This document shows, in pieces, positions 33,324-41,992 of a stretch of DNA of 64,000 bases (positions within the stretch are counted from its first letter, which is position 1; the number at the start of each line of letters is the position of its first letter). This DNA is from AWTP1-9 sp035703165. Its GTDB lineage: Bacteria > Bacteroidota > Bacteroidia > Chitinophagales > Chitinophagaceae. Under the pieces are notes generated by a model. It saw only the letters and a list, made by a program, of their open reading frames with translations. It was not told the DNA's origin and did no database searches. The stretch spans positions 1 to 64,000 of the forward strand of contig DASSYR010000103.1 of NCBI GenBank assembly GCA_035703165.1. Reading direction: 5' to 3'. A program made the translations under genes and the position numbers.

Positions 33324-34745
33324 TTAAAAAGATTTGTTCCGCTTATGCCTGGCAATTAAATCTACCACTTGCTGATTTTGCAGTATTTGGGGATTAAGAG
33401 CGATAAATTTTTTAATTAGTTTTGGCGCCTTTTCCATTGCCAGTTCTAATTTGTTTACGGCTTCTTTTGTTTTTCCCATTAAAAAAAATATAGCGCTTAA
33501 ATAATACAAAAAAAGAGGTTTATTTTTAGTTTGTTCAAAAGCTATTTTAGCATATTTTTCTGCATCATTCAGCCTCCCTGCAGATATAAAGCACTCCAGT
33601 AACGAAGCCCAGGCTTGTACATTTTTAGGTCGGTGATGTATAACATTAGAAAAAGCATCAATGGCTTCTTTAAAATGGCCTAATTGTACCAAACATTCAC
33701 CCAATGCATGGTTATATTCAGGCTGTATATGATGAATTTCAAGAGCAATTCGTAATTGTTTGATGGCATTTTCCCAGTGCCCTTCGTTTATATAAGTGCG
33801 GGCAATTTTATAATAAAGTTTGCTGTCTTCTGAATTTAGATGGGAAGCTTTCCGGTAATAGAACCTTGCCTGGGCGTAGTTTTTTAAGTGATCGTAACAA
33901 TGCCCGATGGCCTCATAAATAACATCCTCAGGGCGGGAAAGTTCCAAAACTTTTTCCAGCATTTCAATGGCATCCTTATACTTTCGGAGTCGGATATAGG
34001 CATCCCCCATATTTCGGTAAGCATAATCAAATTTTTCATCTATGGCAACGGCGTATTGATAGGCATCAATAGCTTTTTCGTACAGTTTTATTCCCTGGTA
34101 GGCAGCAGCTAAATTAAACCAGGCCAGTTCGCAATAAGGATAATCTTCTATTATTTTTTTATGCAGTTGAATACCTTCTTCATTTCGCCCCGTAAAATCT
34201 GTCCAAAAGCATATTTTATACAAGGCCTCCTCGTTCATGGGGTCTTGTTCTAAGATAAGCTTAAGACAATCAAAAACCTTTTCAAACTCCTCATAATCGT
34301 CATATACATCGCCTAATTGAAAAAGCAGTTCAATTCTTTCTTCCCCTTCAAAGTGGGTAATGGCTTCTTCCAGTAATTCCACCGCTTTTTCTTGTTGATC
34401 CAGTGCCAGAAAAATATCTGTTTTTAATATATATAAGTTAATATCTGTGGCTCCAAATGCTTCTGCACGGTAAAGCAGATCCAGTGCCTCGTTATACTTG
34501 CGGGAATTTATCAGCAAATCTGCTTTCCTGATAAGTAATGATGAAGAATAAGGATTTTGCTCAATTGCAAACTCAGCGGCCACAATGGCTCCCTGCACGT
34601 CTTCTTTTTCTTCGTAATAATCAATAATTTTTTCAAAAGAATCTTCGTCAATAAAAGAGTGACTTTTTCCAAATTTGAGGTTTTCATATTGCCTCAATAA
34701 TTCCCTCATTTCCTCCCTGTCCTTTCCGTGTGGATTTTTATTCAT
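33324..34745 (-). CDS. Tetratricopeptide-repeat protein
   Basis: 473 aa, soluble and without a signal peptide, built almost wholly of TPR units (about twelve) from residue 45 to 440, for example GDVYDDYEEFEKVFDCLKLILEQDPMN, AWFNLAAAYQGIKLYEKAIDAYQYAVAIDEKFDYAY and EYNHALGECLVQLGHFKEAIDAFSNVIHHRP. A scaffold for protein contacts in the cytoplasm is the general expectation; partners are unknown. The C-terminus is basic (ARHKRNKSF). The gene is separated from the ComA-like gene by 116 bp and probably has its own transcript. Confidence 0.85.
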   Translation of the reverse strand: MNKNPHGKDREEMRELLRQYENLKFGKSHSFIDEDSFEKIIDYYEEKEDVQGAIVAAEFAIEQNPYSSSLLIRKADLLINSRKYNEALDLLYRAEAFGATDINLYILKTDIFLALDQQEKAVELLEEAITHFEGEERIELLFQLGDVYDDYEEFEKVFDCLKLILEQDPMNEEALYKICFWTDFTGRNEEGIQLHKKIIEDYPYCELAWFNLAAAYQGIKLYEKAIDAYQYAVAIDEKFDYAYRNMGDAYIRLRKYKDAIEMLEKVLELSRPEDVIYEAIGHCYDHLKNYAQARFYYRKASHLNSEDSKLYYKIARTYINEGHWENAIKQLRIALEIHHIQPEYNHALGECLVQLGHFKEAIDAFSNVIHHRPKNVQAWASLLECFISAGRLNDAEKYAKIAFEQTKNKPLFLYYLSAIFFLMGKTKEAVNKLELAMEKAPKLIKKFIALNPQILQNQQVVDLIARHKRNKSF

Positions 34746-34880
34746 GCTGTGTAGGTTATTGAAAATTAAGCCTTTTTTTGAAAAAAAAGCATAAATTCTG
34801 CAATATTTTTTTACTAAACCTGTTAATAATAAAGGACAAAGTTTTGGATGAGCGGCACCTTAAATCGGGATTAATTTACT

Positions 34881-34888
34881 TATATTTG
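34881..34888 (+). promoter_or_regulatory. -7 box for the gene at 34908
   Basis: TATATTTG matches TAnnTTTG and lies 19 bp before the ATG. No TTG occurs at 17-23 bp upstream. Confidence 0.5.
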
Positions 34889-34907
34889 CTTACTTAAGCT
34901 GTTAATT

Positions 34908-35234
34908 ATGCGTAAAACACTCATTTTTATAGCGTTTACCTGCTTATATATGGCATCTTTCGGATCGTTCATAGGAGCAGGGGATAAAAAGGATTCTAAG
35001 ACAAAAGATGACAGAAATTCAAAAGTGTTTTCTGATTTTAAAAATACGATGCATTTTTCGTTAAGAAATGGCATGATGTTTCATGGAAACAAGATTCTGA
35101 ATACGCAGTACTGTAAAAAGTCAATCGTTTATAATTCCGTTATCACCTACACAAAAGGAAATACTATCTATATCATCCCACATAAACAAAGTATTTTTGT
35201 TAGTAAGTTTAAAACACCGGGATTAAATAAATAA
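34908..35234 (+). CDS. Small secreted basic protein of unknown function
   Basis: 108 aa. The N-terminus (MRKTLIFIAFTCLYMASFGSFIGA) is a signal peptide or membrane anchor; a Lys/Asp-rich linker (GDKKDSKTKDDRNSK) follows, and then a basic beta-rich part with several Tyr and Ile. I do not recognise it. It has its own -7 box and a strong terminator, so it is a real single-gene unit. Confidence 0.6.
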   Translation: MRKTLIFIAFTCLYMASFGSFIGAGDKKDSKTKDDRNSKVFSDFKNTMHFSLRNGMMFHGNKILNTQYCKKSIVYNSVITYTKGNTIYIIPHKQSIFVSKFKTPGLNK

Positions 35235-35251
35235 AAGAAAAATATTGATTA

Positions 35252-35289
35252 TAAAAAGGCTGTCTTTAATGCAAAAGACGGCTTTTTTA
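35252..35289 (+). terminator. Terminator of the gene at 34908
   Basis: AAAAAGGCTGTCTTT pairs with AAAGACGGCTTTTTT across the loop AATGC with one T-G pair. The T run follows directly. Confidence 0.8.
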
Positions 35290-35370
35290 TTGGTGTTCTG
35301 TCGGTTTGAATTTTCTGTATGTCCTGATGACTATTTTTTGTATTAAAAACAGCACTTCCTTTTTTTAAGA

Positions 35371-36024
35371 TTACTTAATTCCCTTGCTTTCCTCATAAGT
35401 CATTTCACGAAATCCTGATTTAGGAAGGTCAAATTTAGAATTTGGCACAAGGTCAAAACTTATTTTTGACGTGGTAAAAGTTACTTGTAAACCACCCAGG
35501 GAGGCTTCGTATTCAAGCACAAGACCGGGTAAACCTTTAAACTGTAAATCATAATCTTTATTGGCTGGTACAAGTTCCGTAGTATAAAAAACAGTAAATG
35601 TGGAACCATCTTTTAATCTGCCAATTGCTTTACTACACTGATATCCGGCAATGACTTTGGCTTCGGCAGATTTTTCGAAACTCACGCCTTCATATTTTTT
35701 GTTTATTTCTGTAAAATTCTCTTTGGTTAATTTAATCATAATCTTTTGGTCGCCGTACTCATTTAACCGGGTTGCTGTTCCGTTCTTAGAATCGTGAATC
35801 GTTACAGAAGTGCCTAATAAACTACTCATTTCCGTGCGACTCATGTTGCCTTTAAGAAAAACTTTTTGTGTAGCGCCATCCAATAGGTCTGCAGCTCTGG
35901 GTTCGTTACAGCCTGTTTTAACAATTACGTCATAAACTATGGTACCCTCAATAAACTGTTTTTGGCTGTTAGCAAACAAAGCCAGGAATAACCCCACAGC
36001 AGCTGATATTAATTTAGCCTTCAT
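35371..36024 (-). CDS. Secreted GLPGLI-family-like protein
   Basis: 217 aa. Signal peptide MKAKLISAAVGLFLALFANSQ. The body is a beta-rich fold typical of the Bacteroidota GLPGLI/DUF4412-type proteins: an early GTIVYDV strand, the central AGYQCSKAIG motif with its Cys, and FKGLPGLVLEYE near residue 165. Function of the family is unknown; periplasmic or outer-membrane location is expected. It follows yidC on the same strand but behind a terminator, so it is probably transcribed separately; a weak box TATCTTTA lies upstream near 36046. Confidence 0.75.
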   Translation of the reverse strand: MKAKLISAAVGLFLALFANSQKQFIEGTIVYDVIVKTGCNEPRAADLLDGATQKVFLKGNMSRTEMSSLLGTSVTIHDSKNGTATRLNEYGDQKIMIKLTKENFTEINKKYEGVSFEKSAEAKVIAGYQCSKAIGRLKDGSTFTVFYTTELVPANKDYDLQFKGLPGLVLEYEASLGGLQVTFTTSKISFDLVPNSKFDLPKSGFREMTYEESKGIK

Positions 36025-36083
36025 ATTTATTTTTCTTATGAAATAAAGATAGTAAAATTAAGTGCCGGGTTGCTTCTTAAAAT

Positions 36084-36113
36084 AAAAAACCCGTTTTAAT
36101 TGAAAAACGGGTT
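36084..36113 (-). terminator. Terminator of yidC
   Basis: Perfect 10-bp stem: AACCCGTTTT (36088-36097) and AAAACGGGTT (36104-36113) on the plus strand. Read on the minus strand it is followed by TTTTTTATTTT, as expected for an end of yidC 24 bp upstream. Confidence 0.85.
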
Positions 36114-36136
36114 GATATTAAAGTTTTTTTAACGAT

Positions 36137-37963
36137 TTATTTTTTTCGTTGCTGTGCTTGTTTTTGAGCTTCTTGTATTTGCTCCAGCCTTTCCTGCCAT
36201 TTTGATTTGGCTTTTGGCTTGCTCTTATTTAACTGTATCTCAGCATGTATTTTTTTCTCATCGATAATAAATTTCTGGATAATAAATTGCAGAACAAGGG
36301 TAATTATGTTGGAAACGGTGTAATACCATGTTAAAGCTGATGGTAAAGAGTTAAAAATTCCTAATAAGATTACCGGGAAAATATAGGGCATATATTTCAT
36401 CATGGGGTTGCCGGTATCCGGTGTCTGGCTCATGCTATACCAGGAAATTAAAAAGCTGGTAAGTGTTGCGGTAATGGTAAACAAACTTACATGGCTTCCA
36501 TAAAAGGGCATATTAAATCCAAGGTTTGCTATGGAATCATACGCTGCCAGGTTATCAGCCCATAAAAAACTTTGTCCCCGTAAGTCCACGCATGAGTTAA
36601 AAAATGCAAATAAAGCAAAGAAAATAGGTATTTGAAATAAGGCAGGGATACAACCACCCAGCGGGTTTACGCCGGCAGTACGGAATAATTTCATTTGCTC
36701 CATACTCATGAGTTGTTGATCATGACCATATTTTTTTCTTAGTTCATCAATTTCAGGGCGTAATACTTTCATTTTGGCGCCACTGTAATAACTCTTATAT
36801 GTTAACGGAGAAATGAGTAATCGAATGAAGATGGTTAACAGCATAATTACAATACCGTAACTACCAAACAAACCTTTAAGAAAATTAAAGGCAGGCAGTA
36901 CCACCCATCGGTTAAGATATTTTACAAAGGCATAAATACCTTGACCAAGATTTACTATGTTGTGCATCCCGATGTCATAACTTTTAAGCAATTTATAATC
37001 GTTAGGCCCATAAAAGAACTGAAGAGGCACAGTTGCCGTTGCACCCGCCGGAACTGTGTAATGGAAATGCGTGGTTACCTGGGTAACGATATGAGTGCTA
37101 TCCGGAAAAATCGTCCAACTCACATCCCCGCTTGTGAATTTATTTTTTGCAATGAGGGTTGAGTTAAAGAATTGTTGCTTTGTACTAAACCAGGCCACTC
37201 CCTTTTGTAATTTTTTGTCGCTATTGCTCAACGTAGTATAGTAATCGTAATCGCCATTGTTTTGCATAAATACGACTTGTGATTGTTGCTTTTCGTATTT
37301 CACATCTTTTTCCTGCTGATTACTTTGTACCTGCCATAATACATTAAGTGTGTTCTGGCTTAGTAATTTATCGGCACCGCTTAACTTAATAGTTGCATCA
37401 ATCCTATAGTCATTGGGTTTAATCACATATTCATGTTCTAACCCGGTACCGGTTGAATCTTGCAGATGGAAACGGATTACCTGATTTTCGCCATCCTTTA
37501 CAACCTCTCCACCACTGTAAAATAAATCATCCGTCTGGGCGGTTTGGTTAGCAGCTGTATTTATTTGAAAGGATAATTTATTAAACTCTCCATTTATTAT
37601 TTCAAGCGGTTTCCCATCCCATTTTTTATATTGTTTAAGTTCCACAATTTTGGGTTGGCCCCCTTTATTGGTAAAAGTAATTTTCAGCAAATTATTTTCA
37701 ACAATCGTAAGCTTTTCAGCAGCAATAGCGGCCCCGGCATATACACCAGCCTTTTCAATTTTTTTTGCTGAATTTATTTTAGCGAGTTCATTTTTAAGCT
37801 TATTAGAGTCAACCAATAAAGCCTGTGTTTTTTTTATCGAATCTTCAATTCGCCTTTTTTCTTTTAAAGCCGCATATTGACCCCGTTGGGCAAAATAAAT
37901 ATACCCCCCCAGTAAACCCATTAACAATACAAAACCGATGACTGTATTTTTGTCAAAACCCAT
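36137..37963 (-). CDS. yidC: Membrane protein insertase YidC
   Basis: Inserts and folds inner-membrane proteins, alone or with SecYEG. 608 aa from the ATG at 37963 (MGFDKNTVIGFVLLMGLLGG...), which starts with the first membrane span; an in-frame ATG at 38002 would overlap the -7 box. A large periplasmic beta domain (residues 75-350) carries the usual TFTNKGGQPKIVELKQYKKWDG strand. The C-terminal five-span core begins near residue 375, with LTIFIRLLISPLTYKSYYSGAKMKVLRPEIDELRKKYG containing the conserved groove Arg, then NPLGGCIPALFQIPIFFALF. A basic C-terminal tail follows, typical of YidC proteins that bind ribosomes. Confidence 0.97.
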   Translation of the reverse strand: MGFDKNTVIGFVLLMGLLGGYIYFAQRGQYAALKEKRRIEDSIKKTQALLVDSNKLKNELAKINSAKKIEKAGVYAGAAIAAEKLTIVENNLLKITFTNKGGQPKIVELKQYKKWDGKPLEIINGEFNKLSFQINTAANQTAQTDDLFYSGGEVVKDGENQVIRFHLQDSTGTGLEHEYVIKPNDYRIDATIKLSGADKLLSQNTLNVLWQVQSNQQEKDVKYEKQQSQVVFMQNNGDYDYYTTLSNSDKKLQKGVAWFSTKQQFFNSTLIAKNKFTSGDVSWTIFPDSTHIVTQVTTHFHYTVPAGATATVPLQFFYGPNDYKLLKSYDIGMHNIVNLGQGIYAFVKYLNRWVVLPAFNFLKGLFGSYGIVIMLLTIFIRLLISPLTYKSYYSGAKMKVLRPEIDELRKKYGHDQQLMSMEQMKLFRTAGVNPLGGCIPALFQIPIFFALFAFFNSCVDLRGQSFLWADNLAAYDSIANLGFNMPFYGSHVSLFTITATLTSFLISWYSMSQTPDTGNPMMKYMPYIFPVILLGIFNSLPSALTWYYTVSNIITLVLQFIIQKFIIDEKKIHAEIQLNKSKPKAKSKWQERLEQIQEAQKQAQQRKK

Positions 37964-37980
37964 AATAAAAAATTGAGCCG

Positions 37981-37988
37981 CAAAGGTA
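37981..37988 (-). promoter_or_regulatory. -7 box of yidC
   Basis: TACCTTTG on the minus strand (plus strand CAAAGGTA), 17 bp before the chosen start. It is identical to the -7 box of the S10 operon. No well-placed TTG is visible. Confidence 0.55.
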
Positions 37989-38172
37989 ATGAATTGGAGC
38001 ATATAGGCTGTTACTAAACTACAAGAGGAAAAAGCAGAAAACGGGAGTTAGATAAGACAGGTGGCTCACCAAAAAAATTACCCGTTTACCGGGTATGGGC
38101 TTGCGGTGGAGTAAAACTTTGCTTTTTTTTATGATTTGACATAAAAATAATAAATGCAATTCATTCGTTTCT

Positions 38173-38180
38173 TATTTTTG
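38173..38180 (+). promoter_or_regulatory. -7 box of the DUF4407 gene
   Basis: TATTTTTG, 70 bp before the start at 38251. A TTTG at 38135-38138 is too far upstream to pair with it. The rest of the 286-bp divergent gap shows no other feature. Confidence 0.4.
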
Positions 38181-38250
38181 ACAGGTTGTTCCAACTCTAA
38201 CCTTAGCTCGTCCCAACTTTTAGCTTTACATAACTAATTAATCTTTTACA

Positions 38251-39447
38251 ATGGAAAAAAATATTGGTTTTTCCCAAAGGGAAAGTTATGTGCCTACAAA
38301 ATGGGACGAGTTTTTATGGTGGCTGGCCACGGCAGAAAAAGAAATGATTGCGGATTGTGTTGTTGATAGAAACCGGTATAAGATCATCGGGATGTCCGTA
38401 CTTACAACCTGGGCTTTTGCTACGCTTGCCTGGGTCTATTTTTTTTCAACCATAACAGGTAACACGTTTTTGATTATTGGGTGTGGTTTTTTTATGGGTT
38501 TTGTTATTTTAACAATTGACAGAGCTCTTATTAAGGGGATTAATAAATTTAATAAAAATAAAATAGCGCCGCTTTTGTTCCGTAGTCTCCTGGCCTTAAC
38601 TATCGGAACTTTTATGGCACAGCCCGCTCTGCTGTATATGTTTGATAAGGAAATAAAACTGCAGGCATCTTTAGATAATGAAAAAAGAAAGTTGCAAAAA
38701 CGGCAAGAGTTAGAAGCTTTATACAGTACTCGAAAAAAGGAATTATCAGAGCAAAAGCAATCTATTGAAAATGGCCTCAGCAAGAAATACGGGGAGGTAG
38801 CAAAAGCTCGTGAAAATTTTATACAAGAAACAGATGGTTCTGGTGGATCTGGTAAAGTGGGCATAAAAGATATTGCTCTTGCCAAAAGAGATGAATACAA
38901 AAAATTAGATAACGAATATCAGCAGGTGTTTGTAACCGGTAATGAAAAATTAAACAGCATAAATAACGAGCTGAACGGTATGGAGGCTGCTATAAAAAAA
39001 GAGGAGGCTGTTTTTGTTCAATACCTTAACGATGGTTTTTTAACTCGTGTACAGGCTTTGAATAATTTAATTAAATCCAATTTTGCTTTGCAGTTTCGAT
39101 ACTACCTGGTTGTAATAATTTTAATGTTAATAGAATTAATGCCGGTTATTGCTAAGTTTATGCTGCCTACCGGTACGTACGATGAAAAGGTAAGGTTGAG
39201 AGAAGAGATGGAAAAGGAGATTACTATAGCAAACATTAGCAGTGAAAAAGATGTAAAATTGCTGTACAACCAGCTGGCTAGGCAAACCGATACAGAAACA
39301 CTTCATGAATTTTTTACCCATTCGAAAGAGGAACGAAAGCAAAAAATTAAAGGCCTTGTTGAGGAATGGAAAGGAGAAAAAGACGGAACTTTTGATGGAT
39401 TTTGGAATAAGGTAAAGAAAAATGTGGTAACCAAGCAAGAGAGTTGA
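38251..39447 (+). CDS. DUF4407 membrane protein
   Basis: 398 aa. Two membrane spans lie near residues 47-65 and 68-90, another near 110-130 and one near 275-300; between the last two is a long coiled coil (about 135-270, rich in Lys, Glu and Gln). The N-terminal motif ESYVPTKWDEFLWWLATAEKEM and the FVILTIDRALIKG loop match DUF4407, a family of unknown function in Bacteroidota and Actinobacteria. The coiled coil sits on the periplasmic side by hydrophobicity order. It forms a single-gene unit. Confidence 0.75.
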   Translation: MEKNIGFSQRESYVPTKWDEFLWWLATAEKEMIADCVVDRNRYKIIGMSVLTTWAFATLAWVYFFSTITGNTFLIIGCGFFMGFVILTIDRALIKGINKFNKNKIAPLLFRSLLALTIGTFMAQPALLYMFDKEIKLQASLDNEKRKLQKRQELEALYSTRKKELSEQKQSIENGLSKKYGEVAKARENFIQETDGSGGSGKVGIKDIALAKRDEYKKLDNEYQQVFVTGNEKLNSINNELNGMEAAIKKEEAVFVQYLNDGFLTRVQALNNLIKSNFALQFRYYLVVIILMLIELMPVIAKFMLPTGTYDEKVRLREEMEKEITIANISSEKDVKLLYNQLARQTDTETLHEFFTHSKEERKQKIKGLVEEWKGEKDGTFDGFWNKVKKNVVTKQES

Positions 39448-39610
39448 TTCTCATCTTTAAGAATAATTATTTCGATTCAGGAATGCTTTCTATTGAAATG
39501 TTTTTTCTTTTTCTGTTTTTATTATGATTTTATCTGCAAAAAATAAAATTCATTTTTTCGTCGGTCTTGCTATTTTCGCATCCTTTTGAAAATAAAAGTA
39601 GTTTATTATT

Positions 39611-41836
39611 ATGCTTGAATTTGCAGACAGGATATCACAAAAATTATCGCTTAGGCTAAAATCCGTTGAAGCAGTTTTAGAACTTTTGCATGAAGGGGCT
39701 ACCATACCTTTTATTGCCCGGTATAGAAAAGACAGGACCGGGGGAGTGGATGAAGTAATAATTCAACAAATACAGGACGAAGCAAAATTTCAAAAAGAGT
39801 TTAGTGAACGAAAGAGTTTTATTATAAAAGCCATTACAGAGCAAAACAAAATGACTCCCCAGCTTTCGGATAAAATAGAAGCTGCGTCCACACTTACCGA
39901 GCTGGAGGATATATATTTACCTTATAAGCCTAAGCGCAAAACAAAAGCACAAACTGCACGGGAAAACGGCTTGCAGCCCCTGGCAGATTTATTAATGTTG
40001 CAAAAGGATTTTGACATAGCAGGCGAGGCTGCTACATTGTTAAATGATAAAATAAAATCAACTGATGAAGCTTTGCAGGGAGCAAGAGACATTATTGCAG
40101 AAGTTATAAACGAAGATGCGCAAGTTAGAACCCGGGTGCGAAAGCTTTTTGAAGAAGAGGCAAAACTTCATAGCAAGGTTTTAGAAGGCAAGGAAGTAGA
40201 TGCCGCCAAATACAAGGATTATTTTGAATACAGTGAAAAAATAACAACTATTCCTTCTCACCGTATGTTGGCTGTGCTGCGTGGTTTTGTAGAAGGCTTT
40301 TTAAGAATGAGTATCGCCCCGGAGGAAGAAAGTGCCTTACTGCTTATCGAAAACCTGTATATAAAAGGGGATAACAATTGTAGTGAGCACATAAGAAGGG
40401 CTGTTAAAGATGCTTATAAAAGATTGCTGCAACCTTCTTTGGAAAGCGAATTCAGAACTGCTTTAAAAGCAAAAGCCGATGAGGAGGCAATTAACGTTTT
40501 TGCCGAAAATTTACGTCAGTTATTATTGAGTAGCCCATTGGGGAATAAACGGCTGTTGGCTATTGACCCTGGTTATCGAACAGGTTGTAAAGTGGTGTGT
40601 CTTGATGAAAAGGGCGACTTATTGAAAACGAGTATTATTTACATACACGAAAGCAATAAGAAGGAAGAAGCTTTATTCACTATCCGGGAATTGGTGGGCA
40701 ATTACAAACCAGCGGTATTTGCTATTGGTGATGGAACTGCTGGCAGAGAAACTCAGAAATTTATTAAAGAACTCAACCTGGGATTGCCCGTTTTCTTAGT
40801 AAACGAAGATGGGGCTTCTGTTTATTCTGCAAGTGAAATAGCAAGAGAGGAGTTTGCCGACGAAGATATTACGGTTAGGGGTGCTGTAAGTATAGGCAGG
40901 AGATTAATGGATCCTTTGGCAGAATTAGTGAAGATAGATCCCAAAAGCATTGGCGTAGGACAATATCAGCACGATGTAAATCAGTTTCGGTTAAAAGAAA
41001 AATTAGACCAAACCGTTGTGAGTTGTGTAAATAAAGTAGGAGTGAACCTTAATACGGCAAGTAAGCATTTGCTGAGTTATGTAAGTGGTATAGGCCCAAC
41101 TCTGGCAGATAACATTGTTAAGTATCGTTCAGAAATTGGACAGTTTAAAGGTCGGGAACAGTTACTTAAGGTTCCCCGGCTTGGGGGTAAGGTTTTTGAA
41201 CAGTGTGCCGGGTTTTTACGTATTAAGGGTGGCGATAACCCGTTAGACGCAACCTCTGTACACCCCGAAGCTTATCCGGTAGTACAAAGCATGGCGAAAG
41301 ATTTAAACACAGGTGTAAATGATTTAATTGCCAATGAAAACATACTTAAGCAAATAAACATTAATAAATACGTTACTGAACAAGTAGGTGCACTGACGAT
41401 AAAGGATATACTTACTGAGTTAAACAAGCCAGGTCTTGATCCACGTACTGAAGTGCAACAATTTGATTTTGCTAATGTATATACAATAGAGGATGTAAAA
41501 GTGGGAGATGTATTGCCTGGTATTGTTACGAATATCACTCGTTTTGGGGCATTTGTAGATATTGGTGTGAAACAAGACGGGCTGGTACATGTTTCAGAAA
41601 TTGCCAATAGATTTATCAGTGATCCATCTGAAGTATTAAAACTGAATCAACAGGTAAAAGTAAAAGTGTTGGAAGTAGATATTATCCGAAAACGTATTTC
41701 TTTATCAATAAAACAGACGTTGGAACATGGGGATAAAAAATCCATTCCCCAAAATCATAATAAAAAGAAAAAAGAAATTTCAAGTTTGCCAATGCAGGAT
41801 GCACTGGCTGAACTAAAAAAGAAATTTGCTAAATGA
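39611..41836 (+). CDS. tex: Tex family transcription accessory/RNA-binding protein
   Basis: 741 aa, full length for Tex. Domains in order: helical N-terminal Tex region (to about 300); a YqgF/RNase H-like domain from about 315 (NKRLLAIDPGYRTGCKVVCLDE); helix-hairpin-helix pairs (about 480-560, VGVNLNTASKHLLSYVSGIGPTLADNIVKY); and an S1 domain (about 635-710, GDVLPGIVTNITRFGAFVDIGVKQDGLVHVSEI). The linker TVHPEAYP-like TSVHPEAYPVVQ is typical. Tex binds nucleic acids and affects transcription and stress responses; its exact activity is unsettled. A near-match to a -7 box (TATTTTCG at 39571) lies 33 bp upstream. Confidence 0.95.
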   Translation: MLEFADRISQKLSLRLKSVEAVLELLHEGATIPFIARYRKDRTGGVDEVIIQQIQDEAKFQKEFSERKSFIIKAITEQNKMTPQLSDKIEAASTLTELEDIYLPYKPKRKTKAQTARENGLQPLADLLMLQKDFDIAGEAATLLNDKIKSTDEALQGARDIIAEVINEDAQVRTRVRKLFEEEAKLHSKVLEGKEVDAAKYKDYFEYSEKITTIPSHRMLAVLRGFVEGFLRMSIAPEEESALLLIENLYIKGDNNCSEHIRRAVKDAYKRLLQPSLESEFRTALKAKADEEAINVFAENLRQLLLSSPLGNKRLLAIDPGYRTGCKVVCLDEKGDLLKTSIIYIHESNKKEEALFTIRELVGNYKPAVFAIGDGTAGRETQKFIKELNLGLPVFLVNEDGASVYSASEIAREEFADEDITVRGAVSIGRRLMDPLAELVKIDPKSIGVGQYQHDVNQFRLKEKLDQTVVSCVNKVGVNLNTASKHLLSYVSGIGPTLADNIVKYRSEIGQFKGREQLLKVPRLGGKVFEQCAGFLRIKGGDNPLDATSVHPEAYPVVQSMAKDLNTGVNDLIANENILKQININKYVTEQVGALTIKDILTELNKPGLDPRTEVQQFDFANVYTIEDVKVGDVLPGIVTNITRFGAFVDIGVKQDGLVHVSEIANRFISDPSEVLKLNQQVKVKVLEVDIIRKRISLSIKQTLEHGDKKSIPQNHNKKKKEISSLPMQDALAELKKKFAK

Positions 41837-41977
41837 AAATCGGTATAAATTAATAATTGGTTGTTCTGACCACATAACATCGGGAAATGGTGATTGACGT
41901 GTTTATCCCAGTTGAATTATAATCCATTTGGCAAATGGCTGATAATAAATCTACATTTCCAACTGCTGATTTTGCCT

Positions 41978-41985
41978 TATTTTTG
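41978..41985 (+). promoter_or_regulatory. -7 box of prfB, 7 bp before the ATG
   Basis: TATTTTTG (41978-41985) is followed by only seven bases before the ATG at 41993. Transcription would start at or within a few bases of the ATG, so the mRNA would be leaderless or nearly so. No TTG lies 17-23 bp upstream. Confidence 0.5.
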
Positions 41986-41992
41986 CACCTCT

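Noticed and set aside
37981..38280. TTG elements 33-34 bp upstream of several -7 boxes
   Set aside because: The distance is well outside the known 17-23 bp range; in A/T-rich sequence such matches arise by chance.
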